NCBI GenBank assembly: GCA_037355855.1 | Contig: CM074759.1 | Location: 1,178,001-1,242,000, forward strand | DNA: 64,000 nucleotides | DNA from: Pseudo-nitzschia pungens | Taxonomy: Eukaryota; Bacillariophyta; Bacillariophyceae; Bacillariales; Bacillariaceae | Direction: 5' to 3' | Shown: positions 1-9,254 of the stretch, one piece after another | Numbering within the stretch: the first letter of the stretch is position 1 | How the letters are laid out: the number at the start of each line of letters is the position of its first letter | Notes under the pieces: model-generated | What the model saw: the letters and a program-made list of their open reading frames with translations, nothing else | Databases searched by the model: none | Told to the model about the DNA's origin: nothing | Translations under genes and position numbers: made by a program

Positions 1-830
1 CCCCGCTGAAGCTTCAGGACCTGCTTGATCCTCCGCCCCGTTACGGGACAAACGGGTTTCCGTTCCTCCTCGATCTTGAGATCCTTGTAGACCGATTCCA
101 GGACGACCTGGGCCGGGTGTTCATTTTTCTCGTCCTTGTTTTTCCCCCTGGTGACCAGTGCCAGTGCCTGCTGGGTGGTGATTTCCTTTTCGGAAACGGC
201 GCAGAGGACCGGATCGCCGTCGCCACCGCTCCCGCGGTTCGTTGCCTTTCGCCGCAGATCGATCTCGATCAGGTCCTTCCGCCGCAGCGGCCGTTGCGTG
301 TTGGGAGAGGGCGGTCGATTCGGTGGCGGTTTTCGTTGCTGATCGGACCCGCCCGCCGTTGCCGGACCCCCGTGGTGGTTGTTGTTGTTGTTCTCGGGCT
401 GCATATCGGCGAGCCAGTAGCTGGTCCGTTTCAGCACGTTTTCTTCCACCTTTTGCCTCTTGGCGCTCGTCAACTTTTGCGTCCGCTCGAAGTTTTCCAC
501 TCGATTCTTGCGCTTGGTTTCTTCCTCCCTCTCCAGGTCGGCTTGTTGCGCCGCGAGGTACCGATCGTGGTCTTGTTGTTGCCGCTTCAGTTCCTGCGTC
601 TTGGTCAGCAGGTATTCCAGCATTGCCGAGCGCTCGTAGATGTATCCCGAGGGAGACGCCACCGGGCGATCCCTGGCCGGGTGGAGGGAGAGACCGCAAT
701 TGCCAAAGGTGTACTGCGAATCCTGGCCCAGGCGGGCCGTGGTCGTTCCGTACGCATTCTTGGCGTATTTCTTCCGCTCGTGGGCCGTCAGCGGATTGTG
801 GCCGCCGGGTTGCTTGCTCTTGCGGGCCAT
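1..830 (-). CDS. NOSIP: NOSIP-like U-box E3 ubiquitin ligase, 3' end cut off by window edge
   Basis: Reading from ATG at 830 toward the left edge gives about 276 codons without a stop. The N-terminus reads MARKSKQPGGHNPLTAHERK, then GYGT-like 'AYGTTTARLGQDSQ', then the split U-box hallmark PVASPSGYIYERSAMLEYL (about residues 46-64), a Lys/Glu/Gln-rich coiled coil (KTQELKRQQQ onward), and late in the ORF VLCAVSEKEITTQQALALV and PVCPVTGRRIKQVLKLQRG. This order matches nitric-oxide-synthase-interacting protein, a nuclear E3 ligase also found with spliceosomes: first half U-box, long linker, second half U-box ending in a VLQRGG-like tail. Only the last few residues are missing. The linker is longer and richer in Asn/Pro than in animals. 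The start was chosen because it is the first ATG and gives the conserved N-terminus. The family call is strong; the specific substrate in diatoms is unknown. Confidence 0.85.
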   Translation of the reverse strand, partial: MARKSKQPGGHNPLTAHERKKYAKNAYGTTTARLGQDSQYTFGNCGLSLHPARDRPVASPSGYIYERSAMLEYLLTKTQELKRQQQDHDRYLAAQQADLEREEETKRKNRVENFERTQKLTSAKRQKVEENVLKRTSYWLADMQPENNNNNHHGGPATAGGSDQQRKPPPNRPPSPNTQRPLRRKDLIEIDLRRKATNRGSGGDGDPVLCAVSEKEITTQQALALVTRGKNKDEKNEHPAQVVLESVYKDLKIEEERKPVCPVTGRRIKQVLKLQR

Positions 831-1200
831 TCCCTCGCTGCGCTGTGCTGTGCTGTGCTGTGCTTGCGGATGCGATGCTATGCTATGCGATGCGACCGAT
901 GGATTGGTCGATGGATTTGATTGAGATAGGTTATCCGACTTTCCGAATGGTGAATGCGACTACTGTACCAGTCGCTCCCGGTTCAAGGTTTGGTTGGTTG
1001 CATTTCTTTGTGTCGTCTTTCTATCTTCCATCTTCCATCACCCTCCAACTGACAATTTCAAAAACAAAAAGATGCGCTCCGTTTTCAGTTTTTAGTGAAG
1101 TCTCACGTCGTAGTTATTCGTCTTAGTCGTAAATCGTAAATTTTGGTCCTGAGAAAGCGGCTACGAGTATTAGTTTCCCATCGGTAGTAACCTTCCATAT
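831..1200. other. Intergenic, upstream of NOSIP-like gene; pentanucleotide microsatellite
   Basis: This is 5' flank of the NOSIP-like gene. It holds a CTGTG-type microsatellite just upstream of the ATG (about 838-862) followed by TGCTATGCGATGC variants. I see no further gene or RNA here. Confidence 0.6.
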
Positions 1201-1544
1201 TACTGTTGGGCAAGACACAGGTCACCGCAACTGCAGGATGCGGGTGGGGACACGCCCGCACCACCACGCGCACCACCTGTGAACTTACCGCGCGCGCCGT
1301 GACGAGCACTACGACGTATGTGAGGAAGGTCCCAATGGTAGGTAGGTAAGTGTCACGAGAGGGCCGACAGCGCGCGTACCGTAGACGGGCACAACGCGGT
1401 GCCCGCACAAGGTACGCAGCCGCTACCGGGCACGGAGGTGCGGGACGATGCTTTCCCCATCTGCTCACCTCATTGTCCCTTGGCCAACACCAAGCCGACG
1501 ACAATGAGGAGTGCTGTTCCCTGTGGGAGCGGATCAACAAAACT
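1201..1544. repeat. Repeat block A, copy 1
   Basis: 344 bp, starting TACTGTTGGGCAAGAC and ending GGATCAACAAAACT. It is the left boundary of the long unit and is matched base for base, as far as I can see, at 4883-5226. After its last base the sequence diverges from copy 2 into C-rich repetitive DNA. Confidence 0.9.
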
Positions 1545-3035
1545 TATCCCTTTCTCCCCAGCCATACACCTCCACACAATACACACCAATCCCAACACCA
1601 CCCACGCCCACACGCTGGCTACCCCAGCACGCTGGCTACCCCAGCCCCCGATCCAGCCGATCACGATCCTGCCGATCAACCCCGGACCACACCGTGCCCC
1701 CCTGCTGGCTACCCCAGCACACTAACCACCCCAACACCACCCCGATCCTGTCGATCACCCCGATCCTGTCGATCACGATCCTGTCGATCACGATCCTGTC
1801 GATCACTCCCACCCCGTCGCCAACACCACGCGACTCCCCACTGGTTGGCTACCCCACCCATACTCCCGCCACCCGGTCCCGCCGACCACCCGCCCCGGAC
1901 TACCCGCCCCGCCAACCAAAAAAACGCGGTTTCCCCTATCCCCTACACCGCGATACCCCCGCGCGCCAGCCCCAAACTTTTGACACCAACCCTGACACCA
2001 CCCCTCGCCAATCAGAGCGATCGAACCGTTGACACATCCCCTAGCGATCGAACCGTTGACACATTCCAAAGTGCCAGACGACTCAGCTACCATAGCGGAA
2101 CCAGAAGCCTCTATTCCGGACGTGGGTGAGCTCGTACCTGATGGGGGTACCTACAATGAGTATATTGGAAACAAGGTTGCGATTCAAAGCAAGGGCACAA
2201 GTTACAGCAGTATGTACCCAGCAAGTGAACGGTGGCGTGCTGCTGGAGTGGCATGTTACAGTTGGCGTGTTACGGCTGCGTATGGCGATTCGCTCTGGAC
2301 TCGCGAGCCCAAAGTTCATGTCATCCGAGAATCTAGCCTGCAGACACAGAGCTGTGGCTCACTGCCGCTGCAAGACCATGGCGGGATGCAACCAACCTGA
2401 ATGCTGACAGTGCTCCGCTTACTAGGACACTTAGGCTTCTAACATAAGCGCTCCAGCTACAGGGACGCGTGGTCTCTGTTAGAGATGGAGCACCGACGCT
2501 ACAGCAAAGCATGCGTACGATCATATGGTTGGAGCCGCCGCTAGTGAACTAAAACAGTGATTTATCCGAGTACGAGCCTTACAAGCATCAAGCCTGTGGT
2601 ATCTGTGGGATGATACTGATACGGGGACACGCAGTCCCTGTTACAGATTGAATACTAATAGACTGAACAATGGAGGCGCAACGGAGTTGCGTGCAACATA
2701 AAAGACAGTCGGCGTTGCGCACAGAACAGAAGAATACGAACATCAACGGCGACGGCGCGTATCCCTTGTATTCCAGATATCCTGTGGATGACGCTGATTG
2801 CTATTGCCGACTGGATGTACTCCATTTACTTCGAACGCCGCTGATTGCTAGGACTAATCGGATGTACTTCAGTTAATCCACTACGGATGATGCTGATTGC
2901 CACGACCGATTGAATACGCCCGATCGAATATCTCAGCAGTGTCTGACGTACTTCAAACGGCGCTAACTGCTACGATTAATTGAATGTATCGACTGAATGT
3001 ATTCCGATCGACGACTGGAAGAAAAATATTGAACT
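1545..3035. repeat. C-rich and degenerate repetitive interior of the long unit
   Basis: The stretch 1560-2030 is C-rich with short repeats such as CACGCTGGCTACCCCAG and a 15-bp tandem GATCCTGTCGATCAC (1744-1806, four copies, the first with extra bases). From about 2700 to 3000, degenerate copies of a CTGATTGCT...GGATGTACTTC motif recur about every 55 bp. Open frames here are by-products of the repeats and show no family signature. Confidence 0.6.
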
Positions 3036-4457
3036 GTGACACCGAAACTGCTACTTTTGATACTATTCAGTCCAGAGACGTTTGATGCAACCCCCATCGG
3101 CGTCTACCGCTGTTTCAACCGCCACGGCGCCACCCTCGTAGCGGCCGCCCCCACCGCTCCGTTTCGCCCCCCCTTCACCCTCCCGGTCGACCTCCCACCT
3201 TCCTCCCTCCAGGACTTTGAGACTTACGTCGGCCTTTACGTCGATTTCCTCGGCGCTTGCTCCAAAGGCGACTGGCCCCGAGCTTCCACCCACGCCAAAG
3301 ACCTCCAGACCCTCTTTCCCTCTCAGGGCATCCCGGAGGACCCTCCCCTGTCCGTCGGCGACTCGCCCACGTCCGCGTCCGCCCGAACCCATTCCAGAAC
3401 CTCCTCGCTTTCCATCCGTTCCTCCGATCCCGACTCTCCTTTCCCTTTAGCTCCCCTCGCCCACGGGACGGTGGAAGCACCGCCCGCGCCCGCGGAAAAT
3501 CCTGCTCCTGTCCTCCCAATCCCGGGCCCGCCTGCCCCACGCGACCCTGCCCAGCCTGCGTCTACTGCCATCTCGTTGACCATCGCCCTCCTTGAGGGCA
3601 ACCTCAGCAGCCCTCCTTCCGACCGAAAGGTCCTGAACACTCTTCCGCTCACCTCTGCCATTCGAAACCTCACCTGCTACTCGGACCGCCCGCTCGAGAC
3701 TCCCACCGGCCCCCGCCCGTGGCTCGCCAAGTTGCAAACCCTGTACGCCAACCCCGCGGGTGCGGCTGTTGCCTCTGCCTTGGATACACTCGACATGGTC
3801 CATCCTTACGGCCCCCACTACCAAACCGCTGTCACCACCTTCCGCCTTGCCTATACCGTCTACCACGGGGTTCACTACGCCGAGCCCGTCCCGGCACCCA
3901 CCACCGCCGCCATCGACCGTCTCCTGGCCTGCGTTACCACCGCCCGTCCTTCCCTCGACGTCCCGCTTTCGACCAGCCCCGACCCTAACCAGGCCTTGGT
4001 CGCTACTCTCAACGCCCTTGGGCTTGAGTCCTCCCCCGGCGACGACGTGACCACCCGTATGGGCACCACCGCCTGCCCCTTCCTCCTGTGCCTCCACGTC
4101 CCCACCCTTATTGACTACCACGGGCACTACGTCTTCGGTGTCGTCATCCCTAATGGCCGTCTCCTTTTCCCTTGCTCAACACGGGGCACGGTCTTGTGCC
4201 AATTTCCCGCGAAGACCACCCAAGCTAGCTTCATGGCGAATGTTGCCACCGCCTACGGCGCTTCCCGCAGCACACTCGCCCCGACCTCAAGCTACGCCTT
4301 TGTCTTTCCTCCCACACGCGCCTCCACCGCCCCCCCTTCCCCCGGCCCCCGTCGTGGGCCCACTTGCTCCGGCCCCCGTGGGACCACCCGCTCCGGCTCC
4401 CGCGAACGCCGCATAGGTTGCCTAACTGTTCGCGCCCTGCGCTTTAAGCCCCGTTAG
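3036..4457 (+). CDS. Unidentified Pro/Ala/Ser-rich ORF inside the mobile element (no ATG near its 5' end)
   Basis: A 473-codon open frame with strong C/G preference at third positions lies between blocks A and B. It has a non-repetitive N-terminal part (PFTLPVDLPPSSLQDFETYV), a Pro/Ser/Ala linker at about residues 115-185, then a more globular part with LDTLDMVHPYGPHYQTAV and FLLCLHVPTLIDYHGHYVFG (about residues 250-400). I do not recognise a domain; there is no zinc knuckle, protease, integrase or polymerase motif. No ATG occurs in frame until about residue 255, so either the 5' end is spliced from elsewhere or the gene is decayed. It could be a Gag-like or accessory protein of the element; that is inference from position only. 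Confidence 0.35.
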   Translation: MTPKLLLLILFSPETFDATPIGVYRCFNRHGATLVAAAPTAPFRPPFTLPVDLPPSSLQDFETYVGLYVDFLGACSKGDWPRASTHAKDLQTLFPSQGIPEDPPLSVGDSPTSASARTHSRTSSLSIRSSDPDSPFPLAPLAHGTVEAPPAPAENPAPVLPIPGPPAPRDPAQPASTAISLTIALLEGNLSSPPSDRKVLNTLPLTSAIRNLTCYSDRPLETPTGPRPWLAKLQTLYANPAGAAVASALDTLDMVHPYGPHYQTAVTTFRLAYTVYHGVHYAEPVPAPTTAAIDRLLACVTTARPSLDVPLSTSPDPNQALVATLNALGLESSPGDDVTTRMGTTACPFLLCLHVPTLIDYHGHYVFGVVIPNGRLLFPCSTRGTVLCQFPAKTTQASFMANVATAYGASRSTLAPTSSYAFVFPPTRASTAPPSPGPRRGPTCSGPRGTTRSGSRERRIGCLTVRALRFKPR

Positions 4458-4481
4458 ACAACCCTCCCACCCTATTTTTCA

Positions 4482-4504
4482 TTTTTTTTTTTTTTTTTTT
4501 TTTT
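4482..4504. repeat. 23-bp T tract
   Basis: A pure T run follows the element ORF by 25 bp and precedes block B by about 100 bp. It could be a polypyrimidine or termination signal, or the A-tail of an antisense retroposed piece; the sequence does not decide. Confidence 0.8.
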
Positions 4505-4607
4505 CCGGCTGTACTCGTCAACTTCGAGAGTGGCGGTGGCTCGATCTTCCATTCGCGCTTCACCCCCTCTTCGAGCGGGTTCACGAACTCTCCTCTCCAC
4601 CCGTTGT

Positions 4608-4886
4608 GGCAAGGACTCTCTGTGCACTGTACTAACCCTACATACCCCTACTACATAGGGGTCCCACCCCGATTAGGGTTCGGGTTAGTGACTAGATAGC
4701 TACCGCGCACACGCGCGCGCACGCTATACCACACATTCGTCTAAAGCTTCGTCAATCCGCCATCACTACAGAATAGACATAGTGTATACCGCGTATGACC
4801 TAGTATAGACAAATGTGAGCACAGAGTACGTGCACTCCGAAGTTGACGTACACCCGAGACGGCGCCGGGGTATCCCATAGGATACT
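4608..4886. repeat. Repeat block B, copy 1
   Basis: 279 bp, starting GGCAAGGACTCTCTG and ending CCCATAGGATACT, identical by eye to 5242-5520. It contains a short hairpin (ACCCCTACTACATAGGGGT) and a GATTAGGGTTCGGGTTAG telomere-like run. Its last four bases (TACT) are also the first four of the following block A. Confidence 0.9.
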
Positions 4887-5226
4887 GTTGGGCAAGACAC
4901 AGGTCACCGCAACTGCAGGATGCGGGTGGGGACACGCCCGCACCACCACGCGCACCACCTGTGAACTTACCGCGCGCGCCGTGACGAGCACTACGACGTA
5001 TGTGAGGAAGGTCCCAATGGTAGGTAGGTAAGTGTCACGAGAGGGCCGACAGCGCGCGTACCGTAGACGGGCACAACGCGGTGCCCGCACAAGGTACGCA
5101 GCCGCTACCGGGCACGGAGGTGCGGGACGATGCTTTCCCCATCTGCTCACCTCATTGTCCCTTGGCCAACACCAAGCCGACGACAATGAGGAGTGCTGTT
5201 CCCTGTGGGAGCGGATCAACAAAACT
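4883..5226. repeat. Repeat block A, copy 2
   Basis: Second 344-bp copy of block A, offset by 3682 bp from copy 1. Here it is followed after only 15 bp (C-rich) by block B, giving the internally deleted unit. Confidence 0.9.
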
Positions 5227-5241
5227 CCCGCCCGCCCACCC

Positions 5242-5520
5242 GGCAAGGACTCTCTGTGCACTGTACTAACCCTACATACCCCTACTACATAGGGGTCCCA
5301 CCCCGATTAGGGTTCGGGTTAGTGACTAGATAGCTACCGCGCACACGCGCGCGCACGCTATACCACACATTCGTCTAAAGCTTCGTCAATCCGCCATCAC
5401 TACAGAATAGACATAGTGTATACCGCGTATGACCTAGTATAGACAAATGTGAGCACAGAGTACGTGCACTCCGAAGTTGACGTACACCCGAGACGGCGCC
5501 GGGGTATCCCATAGGATACT
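5242..5520. repeat. Repeat block B, copy 2
   Basis: Right boundary of the short unit, offset by 634 bp from copy 1. Immediately to the right the sequence becomes unrelated AT-richer DNA with an ACTACTACCGTAGTAG palindromic run. Confidence 0.9.
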
Positions 5521-6121
5521 ACTACCGTAGTAGTTCTTTTATCTTTCTACTACTATTAAATTAATAATCGAAAAAAAATGATGATACTAAGTCATTCATA
5601 CCGGTAAAACTGAATTCCACCTTTTCAAATACAACTGTCCGCACTGCGTTTAGTCGGTGGGGTAGAACGTTAAGAAAACGGCAGGAACCAGGTTGAAAAA
5701 AACAAGAACTGCACGGAAGGAAGGATACTACTACCAGCCAATCCAGCAGGCCACCCCATCGTCCACCAGTCCTCTCGTCGGACCGATTCGACTTTTGGAG
5801 GACATGTGGATTTGCAGCGGGACTCTTGCGTCCCAAAGAAATAGTGCGTGGATGGGATTGCCACCATTCTGCTCGGGGCCGGACCCGCGAATTAATCCAT
5901 TTGACATTTGGCACGGACGTGCATAGGATCGGGTTTTACCGTCGAACATGGACTCATTCCGCAATCATTTGTTCGTCGGAATTTCCGATCATCTACCGAG
6001 TTGTGTGGGTGGCTGGGTGGATGTGTTTGTGGGTGTTCCTGAGAGTGTCATCCATTGTTTGTACCGGTACCTTCCTACCACCAGGAAGGGAACCTTCGAA
6101 TGGTTTTCTCAATCCCTCTCG

Positions 6122-6155
<34 letters not shown>

Positions 6156-6163
6156 GCTTTTCC
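5521..6163. other. Intergenic; (CT)n microsatellite
   Basis: No supportable gene. A near-perfect CT repeat occupies about 6125-6153, just beyond the stop of the sulfotransferase-like gene, in its 3' flank. Confidence 0.6.
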
Positions 6164-7124
6164 TCAATCGTATCCGTATTCGTTCGACAGGTCGCGAGCG
6201 ATTCGGGCGTAGTGGTCATCGATCGCAAAGATCTCCTCCCAGGTCAGCGTCGGCCGGCGCTTCCGGGCGTTGGCCCTCGGATCCACCCTCGCCAGGGCCG
6301 CCCGAACGGCGTGCGCGTCGGGTGCGGCGAGCCCGGCGGAGGCAAAAATCCGCTCCACGATCGGCGCCGACACCGAAGCGTCGCCCGACAGCAGGTCCTC
6401 GACGCGGAAGTGGCCGTCGGCAACGGTCTTGACAAAGAGCTGCCACTCGACGTACATCTGCAGGCCCATGTACTCGATCGATTCTCCCGTGTTTAGCGGA
6501 ACGTGCGTTCCGACGAACCGCTTGTAGAGCTCGTGGCTCCACCGGCCCCGTTTCGGCGTGGTTCCAAAGGGCGTCGCGTAGATCATGCTCGTGATGGATT
6601 TTCGCACGTGCCGGCGCTGGTGGAGGACGGTGTCGAAGCCTCGGCCGGAGAGCCCGACGCGTCCGTAATAGGACGAATCGTTGGCGTGGCCATTTCCATT
6701 TTTGTTGGCATTGTCCTTGTCCTTGTCATTGTCCTTGTCCTTGCTGCCATCACAGCGCGTGCGAAAGCAATGGATCCACGAGACCATTCCGTGTTCGGTG
6801 GGCGCGTGGGCGTCGTCCGACAGGAAAAGACCCAGTTCCCGCAGAAATCGGGTGGTCCCGACGGTTCCGGAGCGCGGCGTCGCGGTGATGAGCAGCGGGA
6901 TCGTGCTCGGAAAGAAATTCCCGCGGTCGGGGCAGTGTTTGGTGCTCTTGCGAACGAGCTCGCACGTGTTGCACTCGCACGAGCAGCGTTTGTCTACCTC
7001 GTTCCCCGATGATCCGCGGTCTGCTTCGGTGTCAAGTGCGACGCAAAAGGCATTTTCGGACCATTTTTTTTTCTTCGTTGGGATGGTCGGCCTCGGGAGG
7101 AAGCGAGCGGTTCTTGCAATCCAT
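6164..7124 (-). CDS. Sulfotransferase-like protein with Cys-rich N-terminus; apparent one-base frameshift
   Basis: From ATG at 7124 the frame reads MDCKNRSLPPEADHPNEEKK and then hits a stop; skipping one A of the nine-A run at 7063-7071 continues into WSENAFCVALDTEADRG and a long frame to the stop at 6164, about 319 residues in all. Seen: a Cys cluster (CSCECNTCE), then ITATPRSGTVGTTRFLRELG, which resembles the 5'-phosphosulfate-binding loop of PAPS-dependent sulfotransferases, then HQRRHVRKSITSM resembling the 3'-phosphate motif, and a C-terminal segment (LTWEEIFAIDDHYARIARDL) typical of algal sulfotransferase-like proteins. Substrate cannot be told. The slip lies in a homopolymer, so an assembly indel is the simplest explanation; a decayed gene is the alternative. 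The gene is divergent from the kinase-like gene at 7856. Confidence 0.6.
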
Positions 7125-7855
7125 ATCGAACTGTATGAATATTAAAACGACACACTCAATCGTCCTGCCGACGCGGGATTAAGAAGCTGCTTTTTGTTGC
7201 GTTGTACGAACGCGGTATTGATTTATCTGTTGATTGAGGTATCGTGTTGCTATTCCATTCTTCCTCGGTTTCTTTTAATCTTCTTCGGCGACTCTGGGCT
7301 CAGTTCTCGATTACTAAGTATTTTTTTGTGTTGATGTCTTGCGTTCACCGAGTCCAGTGGTTGTCTTCCGTGGAGAAGGAAAAAAGATGCAAGGTGCTCG
7401 GAAGCATTGTTTATTGGTGCCGACAGCTGACGTCAGCATATGTTTTCAGTCTATGAATCGTATCTTCATGTCTCAACAAAATGTCGATCTCAGACATGAT
7501 TGATTGATTCAACATCAAGAACTTTTTTAATAACCCCGTTTTTTGAATTGTTTTTTCAAAAATTCTTTCGTGTTTGGTGTTTCTGTTCCTTTTGTCTCGT
7601 GGCCTTGGGTCATGCTGTGTCTCACGACGATGGTCGACGACGTCAAAGAAACGAATAGCATTGGACTGGGACTTTGTCAATTGTTATTAGTAAGGTACTC
7701 GTAGCAGTAAGGTATTTGAATACGTTCCAGCAGTATTTCGTTGACGAAATCCATCCTCCTTCTCCCATTCGATACGGTCCGGTCCTGAAACTCGCGACAA
7801 CAAGCAAAAAAGCGAAAACACACGACACACACAGAGAGAGAGAGAGAGAGAGATC
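7125..7855. promoter_or_regulatory. Divergent intergenic region with (AG)n tract upstream of 7856
   Basis: 731 bp between two divergent start codons, so both promoters should lie here. An AG repeat (about 7833-7853) sits directly before the ATG at 7856, presumably in the 5' UTR. No further motif is certain. Confidence 0.5.
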
Positions 7856-8638
7856 ATGTCGACCATCTCCGTGCTGCTCGAGACCTTCCCGGAGAAGATC
7901 GAGAGCCTCAGCCCGCTCTCGCGAAACGTCTTGGTCTCGTCGGCAATGGTGGTCTATTACAAGATCGCCATCGAGGCCGCCTGTTACATACGCATCAACT
8001 TTATGGACCGCCACCCCGATGTTCCCACGGGACTCTCCCGGTGCGTTCTCCACAGCTCCTTTTCCTTTCTGCTGATCTTTTGGCCCTACTTCGACACCTC
8101 GGACGGCTGGTCCTGGATGCTGTCGGCGCTCCTGCCCGCGGTGGTCTTCAGCCGATTGATCTACAAGGGCATCTTTGTCCGGGACGCCTCGGACGCGGAC
8201 GTCCAGAACATGACCCTCTCGGGATCTCCGGCCGACCTGCTCTTTGGTCCCCTCCAGCTGGCGGGAATCTTTGTCTGGCTGACCCTCCACCGGTTCATGA
8301 CGGAGGAGGCGGCCATCATCGCTTCCATCGGCTTCGGGGACGGCTGCGCCCCCCTGGTCGGGGCCCTGTACGGCCGGCACTTCTACAACACCACCCCCGT
8401 GTCCAAGACCAAGACGGTCGAGGGCAGCGTGGTGGGGGTCTTTCTCGGGACCGTGACGGCCTGCTACTTCAATCTCTACGTCATGGGGCTGCCGCTGCTC
8501 CCGCTGCGGATCGTTCTGGCCTACGGGGGCATCGCGGCGGTGGCGGAGGGAACGGCGCCGGGGAACCTGGACAATCTGGTGGCGCCGGTCGTGATGCATT
8601 TCAGCATCGATCGCGTCAAGGAGCTCCTGCCGCCGTGA
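7856..8638 (+). CDS. Phytol/dolichol kinase-like CTP-dependent membrane kinase
   Basis: A single-exon 260-residue multipass membrane protein. Seen: several hydrophobic helices (about 20-45, 60-75, 85-105, 125-150, 180-205, 210-230), and three motifs in the order of the dolichol kinase/phytol kinase/phosphatidate cytidylyltransferase superfamily: GFGDGCAPLVGALYG (about 157-171), KTKTVEGSVVGVFLG (about 181-195) and GTAPGNLDNLVAPVV (about 232-246). In phytol and farnesol kinases of tocopherol and chlorophyll salvage (VTE5/VTE6 type) these are GDGxAD, KxxEGSxAG and DNxxxP. Here Ala-Pro follows GDGC instead of Ala-Asp, so the substrate is open: phytol, phytyl-phosphate or another polyprenol. No clear plastid presequence is visible. 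ATG at 7856 is the first ATG after the AG tract. Confidence 0.7.
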   Translation: MSTISVLLETFPEKIESLSPLSRNVLVSSAMVVYYKIAIEAACYIRINFMDRHPDVPTGLSRCVLHSSFSFLLIFWPYFDTSDGWSWMLSALLPAVVFSRLIYKGIFVRDASDADVQNMTLSGSPADLLFGPLQLAGIFVWLTLHRFMTEEAAIIASIGFGDGCAPLVGALYGRHFYNTTPVSKTKTVEGSVVGVFLGTVTACYFNLYVMGLPLLPLRIVLAYGGIAAVAEGTAPGNLDNLVAPVVMHFSIDRVKELLPP

Positions 8639-9254
8639 CCGGGCGGAACGCACGAACCAAGATACAAAAAATGTCGATTCCTTGATTCCTTTCCGTTTGT
8701 CGAACGAACGAGCCATTCGCAGAGGGAAGAGGGCCTTTGGAATAGTCAGCTCTCATTTCGTGCATTTTCTATACACGTACGTACGCACGTTCGTACGTAG
8801 TTGATGGATTGACAAAACGATGAGGAGCAGCATCGAACGCCCAATTCCGATCTTCGTGCCGAACACATTCGCATGAGACGCTATGGAGACGAGACCTTTG
8901 CATTTTGATTGAAGAAAGAACAAACGACGCACGAGCAAAACTTGCACCGAGACACGCACGGTCTTCTCCTTTTCCTACAAACTACCACCGATGAAAGAGA
9001 TGCTAGGAGTTGCTCCCACGGAACGATGAAGCTCGCAGACAAGCAAAGCAATCCCGCAGTGTAGTGTAGGTCCTCAAAGGACATTTTCCGGAAAACCCTT
9101 TTTTTTAACATCGCTTTCAAGACGCCAACGCAGGCAAATCAATCACATTCAAGGGTAAAAAATGTTCTTTACAACAAGATTTTTCTCTATTATAACAATT
9201 ACGGTACTGTATAGTGCACGTACATTCAACAACTCTGTACATAGTATTATCACA
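8639..9254. other. Convergent intergenic region
   Basis: Lies between the 3' ends of two convergent genes. It contains an ACGTACGTACGCACGTTCGTACG run (about 8777-8799) but no gene I can support. Confidence 0.5.

Larger units (their letters stand above)
1201..5520. mobile_element. Tandem repeat-bounded element: long unit 1201-4886 followed by internally deleted unit 4883-5520
   Basis: Two exact repeat pairs define it. Block A (344 bp) occurs at 1201-1544 and 4883-5226. Block B (279 bp) occurs at 4608-4886 and 5242-5520. The order is A - 3.06 kb - B/A - 15 bp - B, so both units start with A and end with B. The short unit looks like the long one with its interior removed. The four bases TACT stand at the left end, at the unit junction and at the right end, which would fit a 4-bp target duplication or a shared terminal base run. 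I see no convincing terminal inverted repeat, no reverse transcriptase and no transposase. As far as I could compare them by eye the copies are identical, suggesting recent activity or recombination. Alternative reading: A+B is a 0.63-kb LTR-like unit (A has a TGTTGGG start three bases in) and the first copy carries a 3-kb insertion. Confidence 0.6.

Noticed and set aside
117..1126. Long plus-strand frames over the NOSIP-like gene
   Set aside because: They mirror a minus-strand gene with clear U-box motifs; their own sequence is low-complexity Leu/Arg/Ser.
4482..4504. Poly-A tail of a non-LTR retrotransposon
   Set aside because: The run is T on the plus strand at the right side of the insert, which does not match the ORF orientation, and no target duplication or polymerase is seen.
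7643..8716. 357-codon minus frame opposite the kinase-like gene
   Set aside because: The plus frame has family motifs and membrane helices; the minus frame is Asp/Arg/His-rich shadow.
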